From positions 62,001 to 126,000 of the forward strand of contig JAJYLQ010000009.1 in the NCBI GenBank assembly GCA_021787595.1: DNA of 64,000 nt, in the 5' to 3' direction. Below, piece after piece: positions 18,066-26,986 of the stretch. The first letter of the stretch is position 1. Every line of letters begins with the position of its first letter. The stretch is from Chloroflexota bacterium (GTDB lineage: Bacteria; Chloroflexota; Anaerolineae; Anaerolineales; Villigracilaceae). Position numbers and translations under genes: made by a program. A model generated the notes under the pieces. That model saw nothing but the letters and a program-made list of their open reading frames with translations, was not told the origin of the DNA and did not search any database.

Positions 18066-18130
18066 TCAAAACGCAAAACGAAAAGCGCAAGGAGCAAAGC
18101 GCAATCCGTAAGACGTAAAAGAAAAACGCA
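18062..18130. repeat. Repeat R7 tract upstream of the four-helix-bundle gene
   Basis: Repeated AAAACGCAAAAC and AAAGCGCAA units. A second tract follows the same gene at 18587-18650, so the gene is flanked on both sides. Confidence 0.55.
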
Positions 18131-18140
18131 AGGTGGAGGA

Positions 18141-18578
18141 ATGAATATGGAATATAAAGAATGGGAAGAGACGGCTCCTGAAGTTTTGAAACGGGATTCA
18201 TTGTGGAAGATGACGGCGTATCGTTATGCAACTTATCTGAGCGATCAATGCTGGCAAGATGTTTCAACTTTGATGAAAGACAAACGCACGATTTCTCTTG
18301 CAGATCAACTTTACAGGTCGGTTTGTTCAGTTGGAGCAAATCTGGCGGAGGGCTATTCCCGAAGCACGGGAAAGGATCGTGCTTTGTTTTATCAATACGC
18401 TTTGGGCTCTGCGCGCGAAAGTCAGGATTGGTATTACAAAGCGCGCTTTGTGTTGGGCAATGAAATTTTTGACCACCGCACAAAAGTGCTTACAGAAATC
18501 ATCCGCCTTCTGTTGACCATGATCCCACAGCAACGCGGCCGCGTCCTCCGAGAAGAGCAAGCGGTTTACGAGGCATAA
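18141..18578 (+). CDS. Four-helix-bundle protein of the S23/IVP family
   Basis: 145 residues with GGAGG just upstream. The core pattern YLSDQCWQ, SLADQLYRSVCSVGANLAEG and GSARESQDWYYKAR is that of the proteins coded by 23S rRNA intervening sequences and of the Avd accessory protein of diversity-generating retroelements. Here no rRNA or reverse transcriptase gene adjoins it. It sits between two R7 tracts, suggesting it may travel with repeat DNA. Function unknown. Confidence 0.85.
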   Translation: MNMEYKEWEETAPEVLKRDSLWKMTAYRYATYLSDQCWQDVSTLMKDKRTISLADQLYRSVCSVGANLAEGYSRSTGKDRALFYQYALGSARESQDWYYKARFVLGNEIFDHRTKVLTEIIRLLLTMIPQQRGRVLREEQAVYEA

Positions 18579-18586
18579 TCTTTTGC

Positions 18587-18650
18587 GCTTTGCGCTATCT
18601 TGCATTTTGCATTATTTTGCGTTTTGCGTTATTTTGTGTTTTGCTGATGT
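18587..18650. repeat. Repeat R7 tract downstream of the four-helix-bundle gene
   Basis: Repeated TTTTGCG and TTGCGTTTTGC units between the four-helix-bundle gene and the glycosyltransferase. Frames through it are artefacts of the repeat. Confidence 0.55.
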
Positions 18651-18660
18651 GTTTCGCTTT

Positions 18661-19821
18661 ATGAGTTATTTGATTTTTTCGACTCTCCTTTTCATCATCG
18701 GTCTCTTCATCATTTATTGGCTTCACAACCAATATCATCTCGATATCATCGTCGAACCAGCAAATCCCCTTTCCCCTTCTCCCTTGATTTCAGTTTGCGT
18801 CCCTGCGCGAAATGAAGAACGAAATATTCAAGCTTGTGTTGAAGCCCTGCTCGCTCAAACGTATCCAAACTTTGAAATCATCGTTGTGGATGATCGTTCG
18901 ACGGACGCGACGCCGGACATTCTGGAAAACCTTCGCAAGGGTCGCCTAAAAATCATCGGCGGCTCGGATCTCCCCTCCGGCTGGGCGGGCAAGCCCCATG
19001 CTTTATACCAGGCTGCGAAAGCCGCGCACGGCGGCTGGTTATGTTTCATTGATGCTGACACATTCCTTGCGCCCGAAGCGTTGACTTCATGTTATGCCAA
19101 AGCCATCGAAACGAACGCAGATTTGTTTACGATCATGACGTTTCAAGTTACAGAAACATTTTGGGAACGCGTTGTCCTCCCGCTCGTGATGACCGCGCTT
19201 TCGGTCGGATTCTCGCCGCGCAAGGTCAATGATCCAAAAAGAAAAGATGCGATTGCCAATGGTCAGTTCATCATGATCAAGCGCAGCGTCTATGACGCCA
19301 TCGGCGGGCACGAACGCGTCAAAGATCAAATTGTGGAAGACAAAGCCATTTCGGAATTGGTCAAATGGAACAGCTATCGTTTGATCGTCGCGGACGGAAG
19401 GCAGGTGGCGCGGACACGCATGTACACATCCTTCGCAACCTTATGGGAAGGTTGGACAAAAAACATCTATCTTGGTTTGCATGACCAGCGTGGATTGCTT
19501 TTGCTCGGTGCGTTCGGCGCGTTGGTTTCCGTGATCGCGGCACTATTCATGCCCGTCTGGCCGCTGCTTGGATTATTCTGGTACTTTCACAACGGCGGAT
19601 GGATGGCAACCGCAATCATCGCTGAGGCATTGATTGTTTGGGCTGTATTGGTTTTCATGCGCGCAATGGTCGCTTACAAGATGAATATTCCCCGCTGGTA
19701 CGCGTTGACCACGCCGATCGGTGCGGCGGTCTTTGCGGCCATGATGTTTACGTCAACGTGGAAGGTATTATCGGGTCAAGGTGTGACGTGGCGAGGGAGA
19801 AAGTACAAGCCAGCGAAATAA
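18661..19821 (+). CDS. Glycosyltransferase family 2, membrane bound
   Basis: 386 residues. A signal-anchor segment (about residues 3-20) is followed by the GT-A fold: ISVCVPARNEERNIQACVEA, EIIVVDDRSTDATPDI and the DxD-containing CFIDADTF near residue 130. Three further membrane segments lie near the C-terminus. The layout resembles carotenoid glycosyltransferases of the CrtQ type, but the acceptor cannot be deduced. The ATG at 18661 is chosen because the upstream frame is R7 repeat DNA. Confidence 0.88.
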   Translation: MSYLIFSTLLFIIGLFIIYWLHNQYHLDIIVEPANPLSPSPLISVCVPARNEERNIQACVEALLAQTYPNFEIIVVDDRSTDATPDILENLRKGRLKIIGGSDLPSGWAGKPHALYQAAKAAHGGWLCFIDADTFLAPEALTSCYAKAIETNADLFTIMTFQVTETFWERVVLPLVMTALSVGFSPRKVNDPKRKDAIANGQFIMIKRSVYDAIGGHERVKDQIVEDKAISELVKWNSYRLIVADGRQVARTRMYTSFATLWEGWTKNIYLGLHDQRGLLLLGAFGALVSVIAALFMPVWPLLGLFWYFHNGGWMATAIIAEALIVWAVLVFMRAMVAYKMNIPRWYALTTPIGAAVFAAMMFTSTWKVLSGQGVTWRGRKYKPAK

Positions 19822-19945
19822 TAATAGACTAACTCTACAACGAGACTTCGCTTAGTACAGCGAGATTTTAAGATTTACACTCAATGGCGACCGAAGAATA
19901 GAGAAGGAGATTGCCATGAGTGAATGTAATATCATATTTTTATAG
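19822..19945. other. Intergenic stretch before an R1 repeat
   Basis: No gene seen between the glycosyltransferase stop and the R1 element. An A+T-rich stretch with ATATCATATTTTTATAG precedes the repeat. Confidence 0.4.
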
Positions 19946-20040
19946 ATGTCGTTGCGAGGAGTGGCGCCACGACGAAGCAATCCCCTCTAACATTCGTTTG
20001 AATATTACATGAGATTGCTTCGCTTCGCTCGCAATGACAT
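19946..20040. repeat. Repeat family R1 copy
   Basis: Ends ATGTCGTTGCGAG and CTCGCAATGACAT are near-perfect inverted repeats, with GAAGCAATC/GATTGCTTC inside. The stop codon of the phosphoribosyltransferase gene (20042-20044) lies immediately beside the right end. Confidence 0.85.
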
Positions 20041-20041
20041 G

Positions 20042-20557
20042 TTAACTTGGCTCTTCACCGAGAATCAACTTGTCCACCCCGCGGTCGATCTCCCACGGAT
20101 AAATGACAAAAGCATCGGTAATCGCCGCATAGTAATCCGGTCGCACCGTGCCGAACAAACTCCGATACGGATTGAAATGCAGCACACACGTTTCGGGAAA
20201 TCCGCCCGCGGCAGAAACGCGATTCTTCACTGCCGTGATGGTTCTTCCTGAACCCCAAACATCATCCACGATCAGAGTCGGGCGGTTACGCAATTTATCT
20301 TCGGCGGGAAATTGAATGAACTCGGGCCATGCCATCAGCGAGGATTTCTGGCTGGCAAGCTGTGCCGGAAAATCCACCGCCGCCGTGAGGATATGCGTGA
20401 TGTTCATCGCATCCGCCAGCAATCCGCCAGGGACGATTCCACCGCGCGTGATCATCACCATCGCGGTGAACTCACGGCGGAATTGCGGGATAAGGTGATC
20501 CACCAAACGATCCACCTCTTCCCAACTGATGATCTCACGACGCTGTTCTGGCTTCAT
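20042..20557 (-). CDS. Phosphoribosyltransferase
   Basis: 171 residues. The PRPP-binding loop is LIVDDVWGSGRT at about residues 95-106, and an early MVMITRGGIVPGGLLADAM matches the type I PRTase loop. Overall it resembles xanthine/hypoxanthine-type purine salvage enzymes or small regulatory PRTases. Base specificity cannot be assigned. It stands alone on the minus strand, ending against an R1 repeat. Confidence 0.85.
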   Translation of the reverse strand: MKPEQRREIISWEEVDRLVDHLIPQFRREFTAMVMITRGGIVPGGLLADAMNITHILTAAVDFPAQLASQKSSLMAWPEFIQFPAEDKLRNRPTLIVDDVWGSGRTITAVKNRVSAAGGFPETCVLHFNPYRSLFGTVRPDYYAAITDAFVIYPWEIDRGVDKLILGEEPS

Positions 20558-20644
20558 TCTCCGCCAAATTCATTCACCAGAGATGAACGGGAAAACAGAG
20601 ATAATAAAAATCTTTGTTTATCTTTGTTCATCTCCGGTTGATAT

Positions 20645-21553
20645 TTAACCCAACACAGCCGCCAATGGAGCAGGCGCTGCAACTTGAATCGGCTGTCCCT
20701 GAGCCTGCGCTTTTTCGACATCTCGCGCCCACAGGAAGAGGCAGGTGTTGTATGCGGTCATCGTGTACGAACTGATGACGCTGGCAACCATCACGAAGAC
20801 AAAGAAGATCAATGCGCCGAGGCCGATGCCAATCACGAGTCCGGCCGCGCTCGAATTGATCACCGAAATGATTCCGAGTCCAAGGCCGACGCCGATCACG
20901 AGTCCGATCGCGCCGAGGACAAAGCTGATCGCGCCTGTAATCCATCTCACGCCGACCGTGCTGACACCGATCAGCAACAAATTATTTTTGGCAATATACG
21001 TGGCGCGCTTGACGCCATCTACAAGATTGACATCTTCGATCATCATCGCAGGCAGGATCAAATAAGAAGCTTCTGTCCAGACCGTTTCGAGGATGCCTCC
21101 CACCGCGCTGCCGATCATTCCCGCCGCGGCATTTCGCGAACGATGACTGCGATTGCGAAGCGCGCTGGTGAACAAGCTGACCACCGTCGAAGCCGCGGCC
21201 AGGCTGAGAATATGCCAGAACTCGCGCTGGACTTTCGCCCAGGCCTTGTCCATGCGGCCATCACCCTCGGCCAGATAACCATAAATCAGGTAAACAGTCA
21301 TGCCGGAGAAAAGGTAACTTACCACGTAATGGACAAAAATCAGAATCGCTCCCAGGATGACCATGACGGCCTGACCAATGAAACTGCTATCGCCGAGCAG
21401 GAATGCCGCAGCGATCAATGGCACGATCCCAACGACCGAAACAATAAAGCCGGCGATCATGGCATAGATGGACGGTTTGATCAAATCATTATCCTTGAAT
21501 GCCATTTGCCAGGCTTGCTGCAAAAACGACCAACCACGCGCCAGACTCTGCAT
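20645..21553 (-). CDS. Multi-spanning membrane protein (DUF6159-like)
   Basis: 302 residues from ATG at 21553, with AAGGAGAAC upstream. It starts MQSLARGWSFLQQAWQMAFK and has about six hydrophobic segments, several rich in Gly (GAIGLVIGVGLGLGIISVIN). The pattern of a WS..QAW amphipathic start and long Gly-rich helices resembles the uncharacterised DUF6159 group. An upstream extension to 21658 crosses an R4 repeat and is rejected. Confidence 0.75.
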   Translation of the reverse strand: MQSLARGWSFLQQAWQMAFKDNDLIKPSIYAMIAGFIVSVVGIVPLIAAAFLLGDSSFIGQAVMVILGAILIFVHYVVSYLFSGMTVYLIYGYLAEGDGRMDKAWAKVQREFWHILSLAAASTVVSLFTSALRNRSHRSRNAAAGMIGSAVGGILETVWTEASYLILPAMMIEDVNLVDGVKRATYIAKNNLLLIGVSTVGVRWITGAISFVLGAIGLVIGVGLGLGIISVINSSAAGLVIGIGLGALIFFVFVMVASVISSYTMTAYNTCLFLWARDVEKAQAQGQPIQVAAPAPLAAVLG

Positions 21554-21588
21554 AAAGTTCTCCTTTTTAAGGAATAAAGCGATTATAT

Positions 21589-21673
21589 CAATACCTTCGT
21601 CAATGCGGTATTGGGAGCGGCGAGCGTAGTAGGGACAATTTGGCAAATTGTCCGACAAATGGCGAAGGTATTG
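21589..21673. repeat. Repeat family R4 copy A
   Basis: CAATACCTTCG and CGAAGGTATTG ends enclose GGACAATTTGGCAAATTGTCC-like palindromic sequence. A second, inverted copy lies at 46607-46688. Confidence 0.8.
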
Positions 21674-21702
21674 TTATATACCAAGTGCAAATGACATACT
21701 TG

Positions 21703-24291
21703 TCATAGCAAACTTACCGGTTCGACTTCAATCTGCCAGCCGGGAAAAGGCTTGCCCGATAAAAGCGGTTCGAGGTCGCCGCCGCGCAAAACGATCTGCC
21801 AGCGATATTCATCGTTTTGTTTTGAGAAGAAACAAGGGGCGGGGCCGATCATGGTAATCAGTGATCGGTGTTCATCGGTCAATTGACGTTGAAGTTTCGC
21901 CGCGAGCTTGCGCGCTTCTGACTCAGCCACCGCCGCATCGTAATGACGAAATTCGAATCGCGCCAGGCGCGCAAAAGGCGGATAGCCCAGCCGTTTGCGC
22001 TGTTCCAGTTCGTATTGATAGAAACCGTTGACATCATGCTTCGCCGCGGCCTGGATTGCATAATGCTCCGGCGCGAACGTTTGCAGAATCACACGTCCGC
22101 CGCGGGATGAACGGCCGGCGCGGCCCGCCACTTGCGTCAGCACCTGGAAGACGCGTTCCGCCGCAAACGGATCGGGCAAAAACAATCCAACATCTGCCAG
22201 CACGATGCCGACCAATGTGACGCGCGGCAAATCGAGTCCTTTCGCCAGCATTTGAGTCCCGATCAAAACATCCGCGCGGCCTGCCGCAAAATGAGTCAAA
22301 ATGATTTCGTGCGATTCCTTTTGGCGCGTCGTTTCCCAATCCCAGCGCAGTGTGCGCGCCTGCGGAAACAGCGCGTTCACTTCGGCTTCGACTTTTTCGC
22401 TTCCCAATCCGTATGCGCGAATGTTTGTGCCGCTGCATTCGGGACAACGTTTCGGCATTTGCCGCTCGTAACCACAACGATGACACAATAAGGTTTGAAG
22501 GCTTGCCCTGAGCGTAGTCGAAGGGTTCGAAGGTTGGAAGGTTGGCAGGTCTTCATTGAACCTGCCAGCTTGAGAACCTTTCGACTTTTCCACGTGAAGA
22601 GTCAATGGCGCATCACAATGCGGGCATTTGACCACGTAACCGCAATCGCGGCAAAACACATACGTTGCGGTGCCGCGCCGATTCAAAAACAGGATCGCCT
22701 GCTCGCCGCGCGTCAGCGTCGAAGCCAGCGCGCTGGTCAGTTCGCGGCTGAAGATTCCGCGATTGCCCGATTTGAGTTCTTCGCGCATGTCAACGATGCG
22801 GACCGGGGGCAGATCCAACCCTTTAGCGGAGTCCGTTACCGGCTCCGACGCGATGCGTTGAGTCAATTCGAGGCGGACGCTTTCCCCGGCTCCTGTCCCG
22901 CTTCTCGCGGGACCTGAGGCTTGATACCGTTGAATGAGGCTCGGCGTCGCTGATCCCATGATGCACACCCCCCCGCAAATCCGCGCGTACGTTTGAGCCG
23001 CGACCGTCGCGTTATAAAACGGCAGCTCGGATTGATAATACGAAGCGTCGTGGCATTCGTCCACAACGATCAAGCCGACGTTCGGCAAAGGTGCAAAGAG
23101 CGCGCTGCGCGGCCCGATGATGATTTTGAGCAGACCGGCGCGGGCGCGCCGCCACGTGTCGTACCGCTCGCCTTCCGAAAGTTTCGAGTGGATGATTCCA
23201 ACCTGGCCGGGGAAGCGCGACAGAAATCGCCGGACGATTTGCGGCGTGAGCGAGATTTCTGGAACGAGGATGATGGCCTGCCTGCCGCGTTGGATTGCTT
23301 CCTGAGCAGCGCAAATGTAAAGTTCAGTTTTGCCGGAGCCAGTCACGCCCTGCAAAAGAAAGGGTTTGATGACCTTGCCTTCCGCACACTGGCGAAAACC
23401 CGATTCTATTTTTTGCCACACCTGCTGCTGTTCTTCCGTTAAAACTATTTCTCTATTCTCTGCTCTCTGATCTTCTATCTTCCCCAACGGATCGCGCCAA
23501 ATCTCCGTCTCGCGTAAAAGGATCAATTCGCGCTCGGCGAGTTCCTGCAAGTCCGCGAGGTTGCATCCGCTTTCGGCGTACACCCACGAAACGTTGATCG
23601 CGTCCGGCTGCTTGATGAGAAAGTGCAGTGCTTTCTGTCTGCGCGTCCGCGTGGACTCGGCGCTTCCCAAATCATTCATCGCGGCTTCGGCAATCTCCGG
23701 CGAAACAGACAACTGCGCGGTGCGGACGAATTTTGGCCGCACGCTGGCTGGCGGCAAAACCGAGCGCGAAGTCAACACGCCGCGTCTCACGAGATATTGC
23801 GCGGACTTACGCCAATCCACTTTGCTGATGTGACGGTCAATCTGGCGGCCGCGCAAAGAACCCTTTTCACGTAACAATTTCAATAACCGCGAAGCAACAT
23901 TTGTTGCTGCAATTTCCGAATTCCGAATGTCGATTCCCGATTCTCGAAGTTCGAATATCGTATCGGTTTGCTGTGCGATGCCGGTTGGCAAAAAGAGTCC
24001 GATGATGGATGCCAGCGGCGAAAACGTTGACTTTGCCAGCGATTCAGCTAAAGCGATTTGAGCCTGCGTCAGGGCCGGATCGGGATCAACGAGTTCGATG
24101 ATTTCTTTTGTTTGGGGAACAGACGGCTGACCAACAAACCGCAAGACCACGCCTTGAACTGTTTGTTTTCCAAATGGCGCGATGACCAGATGTCCAACGC
24201 CGACGCGGCCCGTGAGATGATCGGGGACGGCATAATCAAAAACGCCGGTGACCAATGGAACATTGACAGCAAGCTGGACAAAAGAAGACAT
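21703..24291 (-). CDS. priA: Primosomal protein N' (PriA helicase)
   Basis: 862 residues from ATG at 24291. The N-terminal 3'-DNA-binding region is followed by helicase motifs: LLQGVTGSGKTELYICAAQE near residue 315, LIVVDECHDASYY, GSATPSL and LFLNRRG. Zinc-binding cysteines are CRDCGYVVKCPHCD and CHRCGYERQMPKRCPEC. About 33 residues between the two zinc clusters (residues about 567-599) are extra relative to what the family needs and come from an inserted repeat. PriA restarts stalled forks by loading the replicative helicase. Confidence 0.96.
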   Translation of the reverse strand: MSSFVQLAVNVPLVTGVFDYAVPDHLTGRVGVGHLVIAPFGKQTVQGVVLRFVGQPSVPQTKEIIELVDPDPALTQAQIALAESLAKSTFSPLASIIGLFLPTGIAQQTDTIFELRESGIDIRNSEIAATNVASRLLKLLREKGSLRGRQIDRHISKVDWRKSAQYLVRRGVLTSRSVLPPASVRPKFVRTAQLSVSPEIAEAAMNDLGSAESTRTRRQKALHFLIKQPDAINVSWVYAESGCNLADLQELAERELILLRETEIWRDPLGKIEDQRAENREIVLTEEQQQVWQKIESGFRQCAEGKVIKPFLLQGVTGSGKTELYICAAQEAIQRGRQAIILVPEISLTPQIVRRFLSRFPGQVGIIHSKLSEGERYDTWRRARAGLLKIIIGPRSALFAPLPNVGLIVVDECHDASYYQSELPFYNATVAAQTYARICGGVCIMGSATPSLIQRYQASGPARSGTGAGESVRLELTQRIASEPVTDSAKGLDLPPVRIVDMREELKSGNRGIFSRELTSALASTLTRGEQAILFLNRRGTATYVFCRDCGYVVKCPHCDAPLTLHVEKSKGSQAGRFNEDLPTFQPSNPSTTLRASLQTLLCHRCGYERQMPKRCPECSGTNIRAYGLGSEKVEAEVNALFPQARTLRWDWETTRQKESHEIILTHFAAGRADVLIGTQMLAKGLDLPRVTLVGIVLADVGLFLPDPFAAERVFQVLTQVAGRAGRSSRGGRVILQTFAPEHYAIQAAAKHDVNGFYQYELEQRKRLGYPPFARLARFEFRHYDAAVAESEARKLAAKLQRQLTDEHRSLITMIGPAPCFFSKQNDEYRWQIVLRGGDLEPLLSGKPFPGWQIEVEPVSLL
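22494..22592. repeat. Repeat R6 plus hairpin inserted in frame in priA
   Basis: It contains GCCCTGAGCGTAGTCGAAGG (R6) and a GGCAGGT/ACCTGCC inverted repeat. In the priA frame it is translated, including the peptide NPSTTLRASLQ, and it separates the LTLHV strand from the next zinc cysteine pair. Confidence 0.7.
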
Positions 24292-24298
24292 GCGGGAA

Positions 24299-24378
24299 TC
24301 AAAATAAAAACACAAAACGCAAAGCGCAAGGGTAATGCGGTGCATATTGCGTTTTGCTCGTTGCGTTTTGCATCTTAG
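24299..24378. repeat. Repeat R7 tract between priA and the MEMO1-like gene
   Basis: Units of CAAAACGCAAAGCGCAA and GCGTTTTGC occur between the priA start and the downstream end of the MEMO1-like gene. No other feature seen. Confidence 0.55.
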
Positions 24379-24381
24379 GTT

Positions 24382-25227
24382 TTACGTTTTACTTTTCAGG
24401 ATCGCCGCCGCGCCATAGCCAACGACGCCAGTGTAATCGCCGGTCACATCGCCGGAGGTGGCATGATGCAATATCTTGACTTTGTCCGCGCCAAGTTCGC
24501 GCGCCGCCCACAGTACAGCAGTCAATGCGCCGAGGCCGCAGGCAAAACCAATGCCCTGTCGTTCTGCTTCGAATGCGCCTTCCGGGTTGAACGCTTCGAC
24601 CTGTGCGAGCATGGTCTTATCAAAAACCAGCGCAGTCTGTTGATCGTAATAATGGGACAGGTCCGTGCTGGCAACGAGCAAAGCATTCCTGCCTTTTAGA
24701 ATTTTCGCAAGCGACTTGCCCAACGCTTCCGAGACACGCGGGCTTTGAGCGCGCACCATGAGCGGCAGCAACTTCCATTCGGAGGCAAGCGCACGCTGGA
24801 GAAAAGGCAGCTCGATTTCAAGCGAATGTTCGGGATCGTTGGCGATGCGCGTCAATTTGATTCCCGTTTCGGACTCGAGTTCCGCGTCCAGCGCGCTGAC
24901 GGATTCGCTATCAATCGCGACTTCACCCAAAGGCGTGGCATACGCGTCGTGCGAGGGAGTTAGAAAAGAGGCGTTGTGGTAGTTATGATACGGCGATAAA
25001 ACGGCGACCAGTTCCGGGGCGCGGCCGCGAAGCGCCGCAAACGCGTAGCCTGCCACCGGCCCGGAATAGCGATGTCCCGCGTGCGGCGCAACGACTCCGA
25101 TCACGTCTCCATCCAGTTCGGGAAGTTGGGCGCGGTCGAGATATTCGTCCACGCTGCGCGCCAGGGCCTTTGGACTGCCTTCATACCAAAGCCCGGCGAT
25201 GGGAGACGGTCGAACGCTGACAGCCAT
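24382..25227 (-). CDS. MEMO1-like protein (AmmeMemoRadiSam system B type)
   Basis: 281 residues from ATG at 25227. Family motifs: RPSPIAGLWYEGSP, VVAPHAGHRYSG, VAVLSPYHNYH, NDPEHSLEIELPFLQ, LLVASTDLSHYY and ILHHATSGDVTGDY. Members share a fold with class III extradiol dioxygenases and often occur with an AMMECR1 and a radical SAM protein. Those partners are not adjacent here. The biochemical role is not established. Confidence 0.92.
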   Translation of the reverse strand: MAVSVRPSPIAGLWYEGSPKALARSVDEYLDRAQLPELDGDVIGVVAPHAGHRYSGPVAGYAFAALRGRAPELVAVLSPYHNYHNASFLTPSHDAYATPLGEVAIDSESVSALDAELESETGIKLTRIANDPEHSLEIELPFLQRALASEWKLLPLMVRAQSPRVSEALGKSLAKILKGRNALLVASTDLSHYYDQQTALVFDKTMLAQVEAFNPEGAFEAERQGIGFACGLGALTAVLWAARELGADKVKILHHATSGDVTGDYTGVVGYGAAAILKSKT

Positions 25228-25303
25228 AGAGTCATTGTAGCACAATCGTACACAGATGGACTCCTTCAAGACCATCTATTCCATGACTTTCTCAAGAACG
25301 GAA

Positions 25304-25417
25304 ATTGTCTTTGCGAGGAGTGGCGCCAAAGGCGCCACGACGAAGCAATCTCCGGTCTTCAGCGATTTGTCCGTTTAGCGGGGGATTGCTTCGACAAAAA
25401 CCGCCTCGCAATGACAT
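25304..25417. repeat. Repeat family R1 copy with embedded GTGGCGCC palindrome
   Basis: Begins ATTGTCTTTGCGAGGAGTGG and ends CTCGCAATGACA, with GTGGCGCCAAAGGCGCCAC and a GAAGCAATC/GATTGCTTC pair inside. It fills the gap between the MEMO1-like gene and the next minus-strand gene; nothing else is seen there. Confidence 0.8.
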
Positions 25418-25467
25418 CTTATGGATTTGTCAAGCTTTCTTGAGAAAACCATACCATCTATTCTTGT

Positions 25468-26070
25468 TCACGGGTTTCGATAGCTTGAAACAGATTTATC
25501 GAGGATATCCATGTATTGACTTTTATAGTCATTCGACCATTCCGCCGTCAACAACAAAAGCGTTTTACTGTTTCGGACTTCGACAAATGAAACCCCTGAA
25601 CGGTTACCGGAACTTAGATTCCAACTGAGACGCTCGCTGCCGTCCTGCTGAGGAGTGTCATCGGTCAACTGGATCGTTTCGTTTGGGCCGGAATCGTAAA
25701 ATTGATCCAACAATTGCAGGGCAGTTTGTCCAAGCTGGGCGCCCTCCAGCGGCGCGCCTTCGTCATAAACGATATTTTCGATCAGCGCATTTCCATCGGG
25801 AGACTTGAACTGGTCGAAGTAATAGTGATCTCCGTTTCCGGACAAATAAATCCAGCCTTCCGGAATATCCATCTGATAATAGTTGTTCCGGTCTGTGAAA
25901 ATACGGGCGGGATTTTCGTTTGCCGCGCCATTTGCCGGTTTGACCGCGTCCAGAATGGATTGGAACAGTCTTGGATCCGTCACGAACGTGACGACAACCA
26001 TCCCTAAAAGGATCAATCCAATCACAAGGATGATCGTCCTGTCATTTGGTCTTCGCGGTTCTATGGACAT
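25468..26070 (-). CDS. Membrane-anchored surface protein, paralogue of 26222-26872
   Basis: 200 residues from ATG at 26070 after AAGGAAG. One membrane segment (RTIILVIGLILLGMVVVTFV) anchors an outside domain. That domain shares FKSPDGNALIENI, ALQLL, QFY, TDD and QQDGSERL with the neighbouring lipoprotein, so the two arose by tandem duplication but are tethered differently. The domain looks like a PsbP/DUF1795-type fold, without certainty. Function unknown. Confidence 0.78.
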   Translation of the reverse strand: MSIEPRRPNDRTIILVIGLILLGMVVVTFVTDPRLFQSILDAVKPANGAANENPARIFTDRNNYYQMDIPEGWIYLSGNGDHYYFDQFKSPDGNALIENIVYDEGAPLEGAQLGQTALQLLDQFYDSGPNETIQLTDDTPQQDGSERLSWNLSSGNRSGVSFVEVRNSKTLLLLTAEWSNDYKSQYMDILDKSVSSYRNP

Positions 26071-26151
26071 AACTTCCTTTTGAGTTCGGTCGTTGGAAAA
26101 GACTTCGCGGGTTTGCATTATAACGCCGCCCGCGAGCGCAAACAACATCGG

Positions 26152-26190
26152 AAAACAAAGCGCCCAGCTTGCTAAATAAAGCCGGGCGCT
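26152..26190 (-). terminator. Terminator of the lipoprotein gene
   Basis: AGCGCCC (26159-26165) pairs with GGGCGCT (26184-26190). Read on the minus strand it is followed by TTTGTTTTC. Confidence 0.75.
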
Positions 26191-26221
26191 TCCATGCAAA
26201 CTGATTGAATTCGCAGTTATC

Positions 26222-26872
26222 TTACGGAACCGTATAACTTGCGACGACGTTCGAGAGCGTGTCGTAATATTGATCTTTCGCGCTGTCCGCCCATTCCACC
26301 GTGAACATCAGGAATGTGGTGCTGTCGCTGCCGCGGATTTCGAAGAACGATTCTCCCGAATAGCCGCCGCCTTTCGAGTACCAGACAAGCCGCTCGCTGC
26401 CATCTTGCTGGATACTATCATCGGTGACGTGAATATCACCCGTCTTGCCGGTATTGCTGTAGAACTGGTTCAGCAGCTGCAAGGCAAACTGACCGTTCTG
26501 CGATCCGGTAAACGGCGTGCCGTCATTGTAGGCAATATTCTCGATCAGCGCGTTTCCATCGGGGGATTTGAACTGGTCGCTATAATAATATTGGCCGGAA
26601 TCCGATTTGTGTTTCCAATCGCCCGGAACTTGAATCGCATACAACTTGTTCTGGTCGGTGAAAGTGACCAGGCCGCCGCTGCTATTGCCATTATTTCCGG
26701 ATGGCGGCGCTTGTGTGGACGGCGCATTCGTGGGCGGATTCTTGACGGGCGGCGGATTGGTGGGCGGAATTGGAACCGCGGTCGGCGTCGGTGAAAGCGC
26801 GCTGCAGGCCAGGCCGGTCAGCATGATGAAAGCTACAAAGGCGGACACATAAAGAAGGCTCTTGTTTTTCAT
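26222..26872 (-). CDS. Lipoprotein, paralogue of 25468-26070
   Basis: 216 residues. A signal peptide ends in the lipobox LTGLACSAL, followed by a Pro/Thr/Asn-rich linker to about residue 65. The conserved domain then follows, with DQFKSPDGNALIENIAY and DSIQQDGSERLVWY. It should be attached to the outer face of the membrane. It has its own terminator before the paralogue. No enzymatic motif is visible. Confidence 0.85.
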   Translation of the reverse strand: MKNKSLLYVSAFVAFIMLTGLACSALSPTPTAVPIPPTNPPPVKNPPTNAPSTQAPPSGNNGNSSGGLVTFTDQNKLYAIQVPGDWKHKSDSGQYYYSDQFKSPDGNALIENIAYNDGTPFTGSQNGQFALQLLNQFYSNTGKTGDIHVTDDSIQQDGSERLVWYSKGGGYSGESFFEIRGSDSTTFLMFTVEWADSAKDQYYDTLSNVVASYTVP

Positions 26873-26986
26873 CGCTCATTCTCCTCTGACGTGAAATGTG
26901 TGCAACGATTATATGAAGAATACCGTGCCGGCGCAAGATAAAAACGATGCTCCTTAAGTAGGATCGGCGAATGGCATCTGCTGCCG

